The notes under the pieces are model-generated. The model made no database searches, was not told where the DNA came from, and worked only from the letters and a program-made list of their open reading frames with translations. A stretch of 64,000 nt of DNA, taken from positions 3,100,001 through 3,164,000 of the forward strand of contig NZ_CP067412.1 of NCBI RefSeq assembly GCF_023375815.1, read 5' to 3'. Shown piece after piece: positions 39,263 through 48,624 of this stretch. Position numbers and translations under genes: made by a program. Source of the DNA: Pseudomonas sp. HS6 (GTDB taxonomy: Bacteria > Pseudomonadota > Gammaproteobacteria > Pseudomonadales > Pseudomonadaceae). Position 1 is the stretch's first letter; each line of letters opens with the position of its first letter.

Positions 39263-40612
39263 TTACAAGATGTTCAGTGGGTATTCGGTGATCAGACGGA
39301 ACTCTTTCACGTCACCTTCTTTCTCGTCAGAGTTGGCAACGTGCCAAGCTTGACGAATACGGAAGGACAGGTCTTTTGCCGGGCCGCTTTGAACCACATA
39401 TTTGGCTTCAAAGTTGGTTTCGTGGTGTTTGCCATCTTCACCGTAGAGACCGGCGTAAGCGCTACCCGCTGGAGTGTGGGTACCGTCGATATCCCAGCCT
39501 TTAACGTAACGAACCATGAAGCTCAGACCAGGAACGCCATACTCGGCCATTTTCAGGTCGTAACGGGCTTGCAGGGATTTCTCGCCTGCACCGTTAAAGT
39601 CGGAGTACTGGATGGAGTTGGCGAGGAAGATCGAGTCGCCACCACGGTTGTTCTTGCCCACGCCGATGTAGTCGAACGGGGTGTCGCCGTTGACCTTCTG
39701 GAAGGCCAGGGTGAAGGTGTGCGCTTTCAGGAACGACAGCGCGGTCGCCAGGGAGAACGCGGTGTTGCTGATTTCGCCAGCTTTCGCGCTACCGGTATCG
39801 GTGGTGCGGTAGATGTTGAAGTCAGTGTTCAACGAAGTGTCACCACCGAATGGAGTGGTAAGGTTCACGTTCGCGTAGTACTGGTTCCAGATGTCTTCCA
39901 GCTTGGCGCCGTACAGGGATGCAGTCAGGTTGTCAGTGATGCCGTATTTACCACCGAAGTAGTCGATGTTTTTGGCTTCAACACCTGCGTAAGTGGCGTA
40001 GAGGCCGCCTTCACGAGCGTTTTTGTCCTGGCTGGTAGCCGAGTAGAAGTGACCGGCTTCGAGATCGAGGTCTTTGACTTCGCTGCTCTGCAACTGGAAG
40101 CCGCTGGCAGTTTGCGGAAGGATACGGGAACCGCCTACAGCGAACACTGGAGCAGTGCTTGGCTGTTGGTCACCGATTTTCAGCTCGGTTTTGGAGATGC
40201 GGAATTTGATCGCAGCGCCGGCTTTGCCTTGGCTATCATCAACGTCATGGGCATAACCGTTGGCTTTGACAGTATTGCTGCGGCTCATGTTGCCGGTACC
40301 GGAAGTACCGTCACCGCCGTCCAGTTTGACCGCCAGGTAACCGAATGCATCGATACCGACGCCTACGGTGCCTTGGGTGTAACCGGAAGTGAAGTTGCCG
40401 AGGAAACCCTGGGTCCAGTCTTTCTGGTCGTGGCCGCCGTTCTTGTTGTCGCGGTTGAAGTAGTAGTTCTTCAACGTCTCGGTCAGTTTGGCGTCGTCAA
40501 CAAAGCCTTTGGCTTCAGACTGGTCACTAACAAAAGGTGCGGCCGTAGCCAACTGAGTACTGGCGGCTGCTGCAACTGCCAGTGCGATCATGCTCCACTT
40601 CATCACGCGCAT
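39263..40612 (-). CDS. oprD: OprD family outer membrane porin
   Basis: 449 residues. Signal peptide MKWSMIALAVAAAASTQLAT ends near AAPF; the mature protein begins with the OprD-type SEAKGFVDDAKLTETLKNYY and NRDNKNG, and has alternating beta strands to the end. The AREGGLYATYAGVEAKNIDY segment and the C-terminal EFRLITEYPLNIL are family features. It forms a substrate-specific channel, for basic amino acids in P. aeruginosa OprD. Position next to HIT, slyX, the cold-shock protein and dps matches what I recall for true oprD (PA0958). AAAGGAG precedes the ATG. Possible ArgR control is described separately. Confidence 0.93.
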   Translation of the reverse strand: MRVMKWSMIALAVAAAASTQLATAAPFVSDQSEAKGFVDDAKLTETLKNYYFNRDNKNGGHDQKDWTQGFLGNFTSGYTQGTVGVGIDAFGYLAVKLDGGDGTSGTGNMSRSNTVKANGYAHDVDDSQGKAGAAIKFRISKTELKIGDQQPSTAPVFAVGGSRILPQTASGFQLQSSEVKDLDLEAGHFYSATSQDKNAREGGLYATYAGVEAKNIDYFGGKYGITDNLTASLYGAKLEDIWNQYYANVNLTTPFGGDTSLNTDFNIYRTTDTGSAKAGEISNTAFSLATALSFLKAHTFTLAFQKVNGDTPFDYIGVGKNNRGGDSIFLANSIQYSDFNGAGEKSLQARYDLKMAEYGVPGLSFMVRYVKGWDIDGTHTPAGSAYAGLYGEDGKHHETNFEAKYVVQSGPAKDLSFRIRQAWHVANSDEKEGDVKEFRLITEYPLNIL

Positions 40613-40688
40613 CGTGATTTGCTCCTTTGGTTTTAGAAGAGTACTGCCGTCCCACCTGTTTTATTATCTGGGCGGCTCTTTCTTTTTG

Positions 40689-40717
40689 TGTCGGCGCAAA
40701 CTTATATCACGCCGACA
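40689..40717. repeat. 8-bp inverted repeat upstream of oprD
   Basis: TGTCGGCG (40689-40696) and CGCCGACA (40710-40717) are exact reverse complements with 13 AT-rich bases between, 77-105 bp before the oprD ATG. It could be an operator or a leader hairpin. Confidence 0.5.
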
Positions 40718-40764
40718 ATGTTGGCGATACTTGCGCATACAACCTTTCATGTTCTTTACGACGC

Positions 40765-40795
40765 TGTCGCAAATGGCTTGGTTGATGTCGCAAAT
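40765..40795 (+). promoter_or_regulatory. candidate ArgR site: tandem TGTCGCAAAT boxes
   Basis: TGTCGCAAAT occurs at 40765 and again at 40786, exactly 21 bp apart in the same orientation. In P. aeruginosa, ArgR binds tandem half-sites that begin TGTCGC and repeat at this spacing, and ArgR mediates arginine induction of oprD (recalled knowledge). The downstream G.AA part of the half-site is not well conserved. The boxes lie about 150-180 bp upstream of the oprD ATG. Confidence 0.55.
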
Positions 40796-41509
40796 TCACA
40801 GTACCAATGCAGCCGGACTGACAACTTTATCGCTGTTTCTGGGCCTTTTTGCATCGGTAAAAAAGAGTCCCTGGCAAAACACTTGAATCTCCATCGGGCA
40901 ACCCTGCCACTGTTTTTTTCGGGTTTTGAGTCACCACTTCCCGTGGCGTGCTCATAGCCCATATGAGTACGAATGCAACAAGCGTGCACAAACCGCAAAA
41001 TTGATGCGGTTATTTTTCCATGGCCCCGCTTGTGGCTGTAAAAACCTTGTAAATACGGGCTCGCGCGCCCCTTTTTGATTTGGGTTGACGCGCTTGCTCG
41101 CTTGGTGTTGCCTCGCCCGGTTTTGCGCATGACAACCAAAAACGTTACCGGTTCACCCTGTCAGTGAGTATTTGGCGGATGCCCGAGCCAATGAGCGTAG
41201 ACGCACTGTACGGTTTTGGTGCAAATAATTTTTCCGGCTGTACTGAATTCATACACTTGCGTCACTCGGCGGCCTTGAATACATCGGAGAATCCCGGTCA
41301 TTTCGGCGTGTTGCGCGGTCGTGCCGGGTCCGTCCTGGTGCGTGATTGCCACAAATGTCACATGTCGGGGCGCCGGAAAAAGTCGGCAGGAGCGGTTCGT
41401 CGTGAAGGCCGGGGCATTCGAAGGTATGCTGCCGTCCTGTCGTTTAGTGCGCCGTCCGCAGGTCGGGCCCACTAAGCTGAATAATGTCGATCGGCCGGGA
41501 GTGCATGCA

Positions 41510-41935
41510 GTGTTTGCTTTAGATTCACGACTTCAACAGGACACGCTGACCATCGGCGACTTCCCGCTCTGCCGGCTGCTGCTGTCCAACGACGCCAACT
41601 ACCCCTGGTTCATCCTGGTGCCTCGTCGCGACGATATCAGCGAGTTGTTTCAGTTGGATGTCGCTGACCAGCAGCGTCTGTGGCAGGAAACCACGGCCCT
41701 GGCTGAAGTGCTCAAGGACTCGTTCGATGCCGACAAAATGAACGTCGCTACCTTGGGCAACGTCGTCAGCCAGATGCATATGCATGTCATCGTACGTAAA
41801 GTTGATGACGCTGCGTGGCCGGCGCCGGTCTGGGGCAAGCACCCCGCCAAACCTTACAGCGCCGAGCAGGTAGCTGCGATCCGCGAGCGCCTGCGTCTGG
41901 TGCTGGACGACGATTTCAAGTTTCTGGAGGTTTGA
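41510..41935 (+). CDS. HIT domain protein
   Basis: 141 residues from GTG 41510 ([13 protein letters not shown]), with GGGAG at good spacing; the long open frame before it is not protein-like. [20 protein letters not shown] and [13 protein letters not shown] define the HIT family of nucleotide hydrolases/transferases. The triad reads Q-M-H-M-H, so the first His is replaced while the middle catalytic His is kept. slyX follows 2 bp after the stop. Confidence 0.88.
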   Translation: MFALDSRLQQDTLTIGDFPLCRLLLSNDANYPWFILVPRRDDISELFQLDVADQQRLWQETTALAEVLKDSFDADKMNVATLGNVVSQMHMHVIVRKVDDAAWPAPVWGKHPAKPYSAEQVAAIRERLRLVLDDDFKFLEV

Positions 41936-41937
41936 TC

Positions 41938-42144
41938 ATGAACCTGGAAGACCGCGTCAATGATCTGGAAAGCCGGCTGGCATTTCAGGACGACACCATT
42001 CAGGCGTTGAACGATGTGCTGGTGGAGCAGCAGAGAGTCGTGGAACGTCTGCAATTGCAGATGGCTGCGCTTCTCAAGCGTCAGGAAGAAATGGTCGGCC
42101 AGTTCGGGTCCTTTGAAGAAGACGCACCGCCGCCGCATTACTGA
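41938..42144 (+). CDS. slyX: SlyX family protein
   Basis: 68 residues. ATG 41938 directly follows the HIT stop, with TGGAGG upstream. The protein is almost entirely a coiled coil ([20 protein letters not shown] and [20 protein letters not shown]) and ends in the proline/His tail APPPHY typical of SlyX. Function unknown. Co-transcribed with the HIT gene. Confidence 0.9.
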   Translation: MNLEDRVNDLESRLAFQDDTIQALNDVLVEQQRVVERLQLQMAALLKRQEEMVGQFGSFEEDAPPPHY

Positions 42145-42170
42145 TTTTCTGTATTTTATTTTGGCAATAA

Positions 42171-42206
42171 AAAAACCGCGAACAGCCAGGCTGTTCGCGG
42201 TTTTTT
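42171..42206. terminator. bidirectional terminator slyX / cold-shock protein
   Basis: A 16-bp stem (AAAAACCGCGAACAGC with GCTGTTCGCGGTTTTT) around CAG, with T-runs on both strands. Confidence 0.92.
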
Positions 42207-42215
42207 CGTTTCAGA

Positions 42216-42818
42216 TCAGCGACGCGGCAGGGCGGCGATCACGTCCTCGGCTTGCAGGCCTTTGTCACGGTTCATCACCGAGAATTCCACGCGCTGGCCT
42301 TCGACCAGAACGCGGTGGCCTTCGCCACGGATGGCGCGAAAGTGCACGAAAATATCATCGCCGGAATCCCGGGAGATAAAGCCGAAGCCCTTGGAAGTGT
42401 TGAACCACTTGACGGTGCCGGTATCGCGGTTGCTCATATCGTAGCTTTGCGCGGCGGCGGCCGGTGAGGATTTGTAGAAGCTGACGGCCAGGTGCACGGC
42501 CACGGCAACCAGAGCAATGACCAAGCTGAACAGCACAGCCGGCTGGCCGGCGATGACAGGCATCGGCGCGATCAGGGTCAGGGTTTGCAGGACGACGGTC
42601 AGTACCAATAATGCGCTGACCAGGTTTTGCAGATGCTGGCGCGGGCCTTTGTTCCAGTACGGGATGACTGGAGCGAGAACCAGGTTCAGCAGGCCGAAAA
42701 AGGCCAGGTAAAGTGCATCGGGCTGTTGCAGGTAAGGTACGGCTTCGGTTTTCAAGCTAGGTATGAAGGACAGCAGCAAGGCTGCTGCGCCCATTAGCAG
42801 GTGGACGATTTTCAACAT
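42216..42818 (-). CDS. membrane-anchored cold-shock domain protein
   Basis: 200 residues. The N-terminal ~115 residues contain four hydrophobic segments (about 4-17, 38-53, 66-85, 93-112), then a short linker, then a full cold-shock domain at about 131-198 with RNP1 KGFGFISRD and RNP2 DIFVHFRAI after [11 protein letters not shown]. Free Csp proteins are ~70 residues; here the RNA/ssDNA-binding domain is tethered to the inner membrane. A protein of this plan is conserved next to dps in Pseudomonas as I recall (PA0961). Role unknown. Confidence 0.9.
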   Translation of the reverse strand: MLKIVHLLMGAAALLLSFIPSLKTEAVPYLQQPDALYLAFFGLLNLVLAPVIPYWNKGPRQHLQNLVSALLVLTVVLQTLTLIAPMPVIAGQPAVLFSLVIALVAVAVHLAVSFYKSSPAAAAQSYDMSNRDTGTVKWFNTSKGFGFISRDSGDDIFVHFRAIRGEGHRVLVEGQRVEFSVMNRDKGLQAEDVIAALPRR

Positions 42819-43127
42819 TTTTAATGACTCACGTTATGACGGCTCACAAGGAAGAGCTGAAGGCGCACGGTTCGCTTCGAAACAATAAGAGGCGGTGGAC
42901 ACGTACCCGGCATCAGCCTATGCGCAACACCCGGAAAACAGGGCGTAGCGACACACGTCCTATTTAACAGCAAAGCCCGCAGCTACTCAAATCACGCCGG
43001 CCAGCGGCGAGGCGTGGGGCGATTTGTCGCCTCTATCGGGTCGATACGGGGGCTGTCATGGGTGGGAGGCCTTGCTACAGTGAACCGACACCTGCTGGAT
43101 GAATTCAATCGCCGTTAGGGGGTAAGC
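42819..43127. other. divergent intergenic region cold-shock protein / dps
   Basis: 309 bp, presumed promoters of both stress-related genes. Apart from a ribosome site (AGGGGG) before dps and a GC-rich imperfect dyad near 43008-43040 nothing recognisable is seen. Confidence 0.6.
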
Positions 43128-43598
43128 ATGGCAATCGATATCGGTATCAGTGAAGAAGATCGCAAATCCATCGTCGAAGGGCTGTCGCGTCTGCTGTCGG
43201 ACACCTACGTGCTGTATCTGAAAACTCACAACTTCCATTGGAATGTCACCGGGCCGATGTTCCGTACCCTGCACCTGATGTTCGAAGAGCAATACAACGA
43301 ACTGGCCCTGGCCGTGGACCTGATCGCCGAGCGCATCCGCGCCTTGGGTTTTCCTGCGCCGGGTGCCTATGCGACTTACGCGCGTCTTTCCTCTATTAAA
43401 GAAGAAGTGGGCGTGCCGAGTGCCGAGGACATGATCAAGCAACTGGTCGAAGGCCAGGAAGCGGTCACTCGCACAGCGCGCGGTATTTTCCCGCTGCTGG
43501 ATAAAGTCAGTGATGAGCCGACCGCGGATCTTTTGACTCAACGCATGCAAGTCCACGAGAAAACCGCGTGGATGCTCAGGGCACTGCTCGAAGCCTGA
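43128..43598 (+). CDS. dps: Dps family ferritin-like protein
   Basis: 156 residues. The Dps ferroxidase region is visible: [20 protein letters not shown], then [20 protein letters not shown], with the intersubunit iron ligands (two His and acidic residues). It forms a dodecamer that oxidises and stores iron and can bind DNA in stationary phase. The N-terminus is short ([13 protein letters not shown]) and not very basic, so DNA binding may be weak. Preferred start ATG 43128 with AGGGGGTAA upstream. Confidence 0.93.
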   Translation: MAIDIGISEEDRKSIVEGLSRLLSDTYVLYLKTHNFHWNVTGPMFRTLHLMFEEQYNELALAVDLIAERIRALGFPAPGAYATYARLSSIKEEVGVPSAEDMIKQLVEGQEAVTRTARGIFPLLDKVSDEPTADLLTQRMQVHEKTAWMLRALLEA

Positions 43599-43606
43599 TT
43601 ACCCGA

Positions 43607-43644
43607 GGCGCACGAACACGATTTGTGGGCCGTGCGCCCGTTTT
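43607..43644 (+). terminator. dps terminator
   Basis: GGCGCACG (43607-43614) pairs with CGTGCGCC (43631-43638), followed by CGTTTT. Confidence 0.65.
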
Positions 43645-43839
43645 GGCCGGGAAAAAGCCTTCGCTATTGTAGGAAGCGACGAAAGTACTCCGCTGGTCCC
43701 TGATCCTCCCTGTTGTGTTGGCTTATCCTACGCCGACGGTCAAAAAGTCGTCTGGATATACCTTTGCCGCTGCGCTTTTAATGAGGTCACAGGATGTTGC
43801 CTTGAAAACAAGCAGAGATGGCAAAGGAGTGTCAACGAT

Positions 43840-44172
43840 ATGGAAGGTGGAGACAGGCGAAGTGATATCGCCATCGGCTCGCGGCAGGACAGGGCTATAG
43901 CGCCGTTTCTTGACGAATTCGACATGGCATTGATCCGGCCATTGGCCCGGTCGGTGCGTTTGAATGGGTTTGCGACCTGTATGCGGCTGGAACAGGTCTA
44001 CTGGAACATTCTGGGTCGCATGGCCGAGGATAATTGCTGTTCGGTCGGCACGCTGCTGTCCCGTGTCGATCGCGAAGTGCATTTGCGTCATGGCGGCGTG
44101 AAGAACTTCAGCGGTCTGGTACGGGTGGTGTGTGTCGTGCATGGCATGCGCACCCCCGGGGGTTGCCAATGA
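43840..44172 (+). CDS. ribbon-helix-helix domain protein
   Basis: 110 residues. Residues ~30-102 (ARSVRLNGFATCMRLEQVYW, then ILGRMAEDNCCSVGTLLSRV) resemble the RHH_4 family of arc-like proteins, which bind DNA as dimers. AAAGGAG lies 10 bp before ATG 43840, a slightly long spacing. No partner toxin gene is adjacent. Regulatory target unknown. Confidence 0.75.
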   Translation: MEGGDRRSDIAIGSRQDRAIAPFLDEFDMALIRPLARSVRLNGFATCMRLEQVYWNILGRMAEDNCCSVGTLLSRVDREVHLRHGGVKNFSGLVRVVCVVHGMRTPGGCQ

Positions 44173-44285
44173 CTGGGCGGCCTGTGCAGTCTTCCGGCTG
44201 CACAGGCCGCATTTAATGGATATAATCCCGCTCTTTCGCCACACCGCCCTGCGGAAGCTGGCAATCTGATCGCCGAGACAACGCC

Positions 44286-44507
44286 ATGCCGATGTACGAT
44301 TACCAATGTGCTTCCTGTGGTCATCAGTTGGAAGCCATTCAAAAGATCAGTGACGCACCACTGGTCGACTGCCCTGCCTGCCAGGCACCAGAGCTCAAGA
44401 AACAGCTGTCCATGCCAGGCTTTCGCCTCAGCGGCAGCGGTTGGTACGAAACCGATTTCAAGACCGGCACAAAGAAGAATCTGGCCGGTGGCGACAAATC
44501 TGACTAG
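44286..44507 (+). CDS. FmdB family zinc-ribbon protein
   Basis: 73 residues. MPMYDYQCASCGH and VDCPACQAPELKK give two CxxC pairs of a zinc ribbon typical of FmdB-type putative regulators. The C-terminus (SGSGWYETDFK) is the usual conserved tail. In many proteobacteria it lies just before aspS, as here (108 bp), and may be transcribed with it. Confidence 0.9.
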   Translation: MPMYDYQCASCGHQLEAIQKISDAPLVDCPACQAPELKKQLSMPGFRLSGSGWYETDFKTGTKKNLAGGDKSD

Positions 44508-44615
44508 GGTTCAGGCCCAGGTCGAACGACACGCGCGAGCATCCACCGGTCGCACATAGCTTGAGTGCGATGGATCTCCACCGAATTTCGAATTACGAGA
44601 AGCGAAACCACTACC

Positions 44616-46391
44616 ATGATGCGCAGCCATTATTGCGGCCAACTGAACGAAAGCCTGGAAGGCCAGGAAATTACCCTTTGCGGATGGGTTCACCGTCGCC
44701 GCGACCACGGCGGGGTGATTTTCCTCGATATCCGTGATCGTGATGGTCTGGCCCAAGTGGTATTCGATCCTGATCGCGCCGAGAGCTTCGCCGCCGCCGA
44801 TCGCGTGCGCAGCGAATACGTTGTGAAGATCACCGGCAAGGTGCGTCTGCGTCCGGCCGGTGCCACCAACGCCAACATGGCGTCGGGCATGATCGAAGTG
44901 CTGGGCTACGAACTGGAAGTGCTGAACGAGTCGGAAACCCCGCCGTTCCCGCTGAACGAGTTCTCGGACGTCGGTGAAGAAACCCGTCTGCGCTATCGCT
45001 TCCTCGACCTGCGTCGTCCGGAAATGGCCGAGAAGCTGCGCCTGCGTTCGCGCATGACCACCAGCATCCGTCGCTTCCTCGACGAAAACGGCTTCCTCGA
45101 CGTTGAGACGCCGATCCTGACCCGTGCAACCCCGGAAGGCGCGCGCGACTACCTCGTGCCAAGCCGTACTCATGCCGGTTCGTTCTTCGCGCTGCCGCAA
45201 TCGCCACAGCTGTTCAAGCAACTGCTGATGGTTGCCGGTTTCGACCGTTACTACCAGATCGCCAAGTGCTTCCGTGACGAAGACCTGCGTGCCGACCGTC
45301 AGCCGGAATTCACCCAGATCGACATCGAGACCAGCTTCCTCGATGAAAAAGAGATCATGGGCCTGACCGAGCAAATGATCCGCAACCTGTTCAAGGAAGT
45401 GCTGGATCTGGAATTCGGCGAGTTCCCGCACATGACTTTCGAAGAAGCCATGCGCCGTTACGGTTCCGACAAACCAGACCTGCGTATTCCGCTGGAGCTG
45501 GTCGACGTTGCCGATCAACTGAAAGAAGTTGATTTCAAGGTGTTCAGCGGCCCGGCCAACGACCCGAAATGCCGTATCGCCGCACTGCGCGTTCCAGGCG
45601 GGGCGAGCATGCCGCGCAAGCAGATCGACGACTACACCAAGTTCGTCGGCATCTACGGTGCCAAGGGCCTGGCGTACATCAAGGTCAACGAGCGTGCTGC
45701 CGGTGTTGACGGTCTGCAATCGCCGATCGTGAAAAACATCCCGCTGGACAACCTCAATGCGATCCTCGATCGCGTTGGCGCAGTTGACGGCGACATCGTG
45801 TTCTTCGGTGCCGACAAGGCCAAGATCGTCAGCGAAGCCCTGGGCGCGCTGCGTATCAAGCTCGGTCACGACCTGAACCTGCTGACCTGCAAGTGGGCAC
45901 CGATGTGGGTCGTCGACTTCCCGATGTTCGAAGAGAACGAAGACGGCAGTTTCTCCGCCTTGCACCACCCGTTCACCGCGCCGAAATGCTCCCCTGAAGA
46001 GCTGGAAGCCAACCCGGCGGGCGCTCTGTCCCGCGCCTACGACATGGTTCTGAACGGCACCGAGCTGGGTGGCGGTTCGATCCGTATCCACCGTAAAGAG
46101 ATGCAGCAAGCGGTATTCCGCCTGTTGGGCATCAACGAAGCAGAACAGGAAGAGAAGTTCGGCTTCCTGCTCGACGCCCTGAAATACGGTGCGCCGCCGC
46201 ACGGTGGTCTGGCTTTCGGTCTGGACCGTCTGGTGATGCTGATGACCGGCGCCCAGTCGATCCGTGAAGTGATCGCCTTCCCGAAAACCCAGAGTGCTGC
46301 CGACGTGATGACGCAGGCGCCGGGTGTTGTGGATGCCAAGGCATTGCGCGAATTGCACATTCGTTTGCGCGAAACGCCAAAGGCTGAGTAA
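44616..46391 (+). CDS. aspS: aspartyl-tRNA synthetase
   Basis: 591 residues from [20 protein letters not shown]; the upstream frame from 44565 is not conserved. N-terminal OB fold for anticodon binding ([20 protein letters not shown]), class II motif 2 ([18 protein letters not shown]), the bacterial GAD insertion, and motif 3 ([13 protein letters not shown]). By family knowledge Pseudomonas AspRS is non-discriminating and charges both tRNA-Asp and tRNA-Asn, with GatCAB completing Asn-tRNA. Strong codon bias. Confidence 0.97.
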   Translation: MMRSHYCGQLNESLEGQEITLCGWVHRRRDHGGVIFLDIRDRDGLAQVVFDPDRAESFAAADRVRSEYVVKITGKVRLRPAGATNANMASGMIEVLGYELEVLNESETPPFPLNEFSDVGEETRLRYRFLDLRRPEMAEKLRLRSRMTTSIRRFLDENGFLDVETPILTRATPEGARDYLVPSRTHAGSFFALPQSPQLFKQLLMVAGFDRYYQIAKCFRDEDLRADRQPEFTQIDIETSFLDEKEIMGLTEQMIRNLFKEVLDLEFGEFPHMTFEEAMRRYGSDKPDLRIPLELVDVADQLKEVDFKVFSGPANDPKCRIAALRVPGGASMPRKQIDDYTKFVGIYGAKGLAYIKVNERAAGVDGLQSPIVKNIPLDNLNAILDRVGAVDGDIVFFGADKAKIVSEALGALRIKLGHDLNLLTCKWAPMWVVDFPMFEENEDGSFSALHHPFTAPKCSPEELEANPAGALSRAYDMVLNGTELGGGSIRIHRKEMQQAVFRLLGINEAEQEEKFGFLLDALKYGAPPHGGLAFGLDRLVMLMTGAQSIREVIAFPKTQSAADVMTQAPGVVDAKALRELHIRLRETPKAE

Positions 46392-46401
46392 GACGGGCCT
46401 G

Positions 46402-46431
46402 AAGGCGCATCTTCGGATGCGCCTTTTTTCT
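46402..46431 (+). terminator. aspS terminator with TTCG tetraloop
   Basis: AAGGCGCATC and GATGCGCCTT pair exactly around TTCG, followed by TTTT. Confidence 0.93.
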
Positions 46432-46525
46432 TTCTGTATCCCATGAAAGCAGGTCGCAATTTTGTGTTTGCTGGCCGATGCGCGAGCATGGCGGGCAACG
46501 TTTCAAAGAGAATTCGGAGCGAGAT

Positions 46526-47272
46526 ATGGCAGGTCATTCCAAGTGGGCGAACATCAAGCACCGCAAAGAACGTCAGGATGCCAAGCGAGGCAAGATCTTC
46601 ACCAAGTGGATCCGTGAACTGACTGTTGCGGCCCGTCAGGGCGGCGGCGATCCGGGCTCCAATCCACGTCTGCGTCTGGCCCTGGACAAGGCGCTGAGCG
46701 CCAACATGAGTCGCGACATCATCGATCGTGCAGTGGCCCGTGGCGCCGGTGCGACCGAGGCCGACAACGTTGAAGAGTTGACCTACGAAGGTTATGGCCC
46801 GGGCGGTGTGGCCGTGATGGTCGAGTGCATGACCGATAACCGCAACCGTACCGCAGCGGCTGTGCGTCATGCGTTCAGCAAGTGTGGCGGCAACCTCGGT
46901 ACTGACGGCTCGGTGGCGTATCTGTTCGAGCGCAAGGGTCAGATCAGTTTTGCGCCGGGTGTCGATGAAGATGCACTGACGGAAGCGGCACTGGAAGCAG
47001 ACGCCGATGACGTGGTCACTCATGAGGACGGCTCGATTGACGTGTTCACCTCGTTCACCAGTTTCTACGCCGTGCGTAATGCGCTGGAAGCGGCCGGTTT
47101 CAAGGGTGATGACGCGGAGATCGTCATGCAACCGACCACCAGCGCCGAGCTGGATCTGGAAGGTGCCGAGAAGGTGCTCAAGCTGATCGACATGCTGGAA
47201 GACCTGGATGACGTGCAGAACGTCTATTCCAACGCGGACATTCCGGAAGACGTGGCTGCTCAGCTCGGTTAA
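46526..47272 (+). CDS. yebC: YebC/PmpR family regulatory protein
   Basis: 248 residues from [20 protein letters not shown], the universal start of the family; the 16 upstream codons are dismissed. [20 protein letters not shown] and [20 protein letters not shown] are conserved. Members act as DNA-binding regulators (PmpR represses pqsR in P. aeruginosa) and more recently as translation factors at polyproline stretches. It precedes ruvC as in other Pseudomonas. Confidence 0.95.
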   Translation: MAGHSKWANIKHRKERQDAKRGKIFTKWIRELTVAARQGGGDPGSNPRLRLALDKALSANMSRDIIDRAVARGAGATEADNVEELTYEGYGPGGVAVMVECMTDNRNRTAAAVRHAFSKCGGNLGTDGSVAYLFERKGQISFAPGVDEDALTEAALEADADDVVTHEDGSIDVFTSFTSFYAVRNALEAAGFKGDDAEIVMQPTTSAELDLEGAEKVLKLIDMLEDLDDVQNVYSNADIPEDVAAQLG

Positions 47273-47287
47273 GAGCGACTACGATTC

Positions 47288-47352
47288 AATGTGGGAGATT
47301 TCGTGTTTGAGGAAAACACTCAAACATGGAATCTCCCACATTTGTTTTTGTG
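47288..47352 (+). terminator. large imperfect hairpin between yebC and ruvC
   Basis: AATGTGGGAGATT (47288-47300) pairs with a matching right arm ending at 47342, and inside it GTGTTTGAG pairs with CTCAAACAT with one mismatch, around GAAAACA. A T-rich stretch (47341-47358) follows. Works as a terminator or attenuator in front of ruvC; the GTGGGAG edges also resemble REP ends. Confidence 0.7.
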
Positions 47353-47373
47353 TTTTTTCGAATCTGCAGGCTT

Positions 47374-47901
47374 ATGACTTTAATTCTTGGTATCGACCCC
47401 GGTTCGCGCATTACCGGTTACGGCATTGTTCGTGATACCGGACGAGGCGGTTGTATCTATGTTGCCTCGGGCTGCATCCGCACCGGCGCCGGTGAACTGC
47501 ACGAGCGCCTGCAAATCGTCTATCGCGGCGTACGCGAGATTATCCAGACCTATGGCCCGGTGACCATGGGCATCGAAAAGGTGTTCATGGCAAAAAACGC
47601 CGACTCGGCGCTGAAGCTCGGGCAAGCCCGTGGGGCTGCTATCGTTGCTGGCGCCGAAGAGAGCCTGGAGATCGCCGAGTACACGGCAACCCAGGTCAAG
47701 CAGGCCGTGGTCGGCACCGGCGCCGCCAATAAAGAGCAGGTGCAGATGATGGTCATGCACATGCTTAAACTGACCAGCAAGCCGCAAATCGATGCCTCGG
47801 ACGCCCTGGCCATTGCCATTTGCCATGCACACACACGCTCCAGTCTGCTGCCGCACGGTTTGGGAACAGCACGCAGTCGTGGCGGGCGCCTGCGTCTCTG
47901 A
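47374..47901 (+). CDS. ruvC: Holliday junction endonuclease RuvC
   Basis: 175 residues from [20 protein letters not shown]. The four catalytic acidic residues are visible: Asp in GIDPG, Glu in MGIEKVFM, and Asp/Asp in [16 protein letters not shown]. It resolves Holliday junctions as a dimer. The start lies about 30 bp after a hairpin, so it may have its own promoter; ruvA follows after 114 bp and ruvB directly after that. Confidence 0.96.
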   Translation: MTLILGIDPGSRITGYGIVRDTGRGGCIYVASGCIRTGAGELHERLQIVYRGVREIIQTYGPVTMGIEKVFMAKNADSALKLGQARGAAIVAGAEESLEIAEYTATQVKQAVVGTGAANKEQVQMMVMHMLKLTSKPQIDASDALAIAICHAHTRSSLLPHGLGTARSRGGRLRL

Positions 47902-48015
47902 TAGCATCAGCATCAAATTTACGGAATGCGGACTCGCGCGCCTGTGTTGTCGGCCGGAGTCCTTCGTTCTGATTGTCGCCAGCCCCCGGCTGGCCAACGC
48001 TCAAGGATCTGAAAA

Positions 48016-48624
48016 GTGATTGGACGCTTGCGCGGCACCCTCGCTGAAAAACAGCCGCCGCACCTGATTCTGGATGTAAACGGCCTCGGGTATGAGCTGG
48101 AAGTGCCCATGACCACCCTGTATCGCCTGCCGTCGGTCGGTGAACCGCTGACCCTGCACACCCATTTGGTCGTGCGTGAAGACGCGCAGTTACTTTATGG
48201 TTTTGCTGGCAAGCGTGAGCGAGACTTTTTTCGCGAGTTGATCCGTCTCAATGGTGTAGGGCCGAAACTGGCCCTGGCCTTGATGTCGAGTCTGGAAGTC
48301 GACGAGCTGATCCGTTGCGTGCAGTCCCAGGACACCTCGGCGCTGACCAAGGTGCCGGGTGTGGGCAAGAAAACCGCCGAGCGTCTGCTGGTGGAGCTCA
48401 AGGATCGCTTCAAGGCGTGGGAAACCTCGCCGGCCATGTTTGCGCTGGTGCCGAACCAGCCGGACGGCCCGGCGCCGGTCAACACCGCCGAGAACGACGC
48501 GGTCAGCGCGCTGATTTCCCTGGGCTACAAGCCGCAGGAAGCAAGCAAGGCGATTTCCGCGATCAAAGAGAAAGGCTTGAGCAGCGAAGACATGATCCGA
48601 CGCGCCCTGAAGGGAATGATTTAA
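48016..48624 (+). CDS. ruvA: Holliday junction branch-migration protein RuvA
   Basis: 202 residues; GTG start ([20 protein letters not shown]). OB fold, acidic pin region and helix-hairpin-helix motifs ([19 protein letters not shown], then [18 protein letters not shown]), then a flexible linker and the C-terminal RuvB-binding domain ([20 protein letters not shown]). RuvA tetramers hold the four-way junction open for RuvB. The stop TAA abuts the ruvB start. Confidence 0.97.
   Translation: MIGRLRGTLAEKQPPHLILDVNGLGYELEVPMTTLYRLPSVGEPLTLHTHLVVREDAQLLYGFAGKRERDFFRELIRLNGVGPKLALALMSSLEVDELIRCVQSQDTSALTKVPGVGKKTAERLLVELKDRFKAWETSPAMFALVPNQPDGPAPVNTAENDAVSALISLGYKPQEASKAISAIKEKGLSSEDMIRRALKGMI

Larger units (their letters stand above)
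40613..41509. other. long non-coding region upstream of oprD
   Basis: 897 bp without a credible gene. Frames on both strands have no good start context or family features. It is more AT-rich than its neighbours in the first 350 bp. It holds the oprD leader, a palindrome (40689-40717), tandem TGTCGC boxes (40765-40791) and, at the right end, the leader of the HIT gene. Confidence 0.75.

Noticed and set aside
39341-40636. 431-codon plus-strand ORF opposite oprD
   Set aside because: Shadow; OprD on the minus strand has signal peptide and porin features.
40756-41139. 127-codon minus-strand ORF upstream of oprD
   Set aside because: No ribosome site, composition unlike Pseudomonas proteins, overlaps regulatory-looking DNA.
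44511-46358. 615-codon minus-strand ORF opposite aspS
   Set aside because: Shadow of aspS, no family features.
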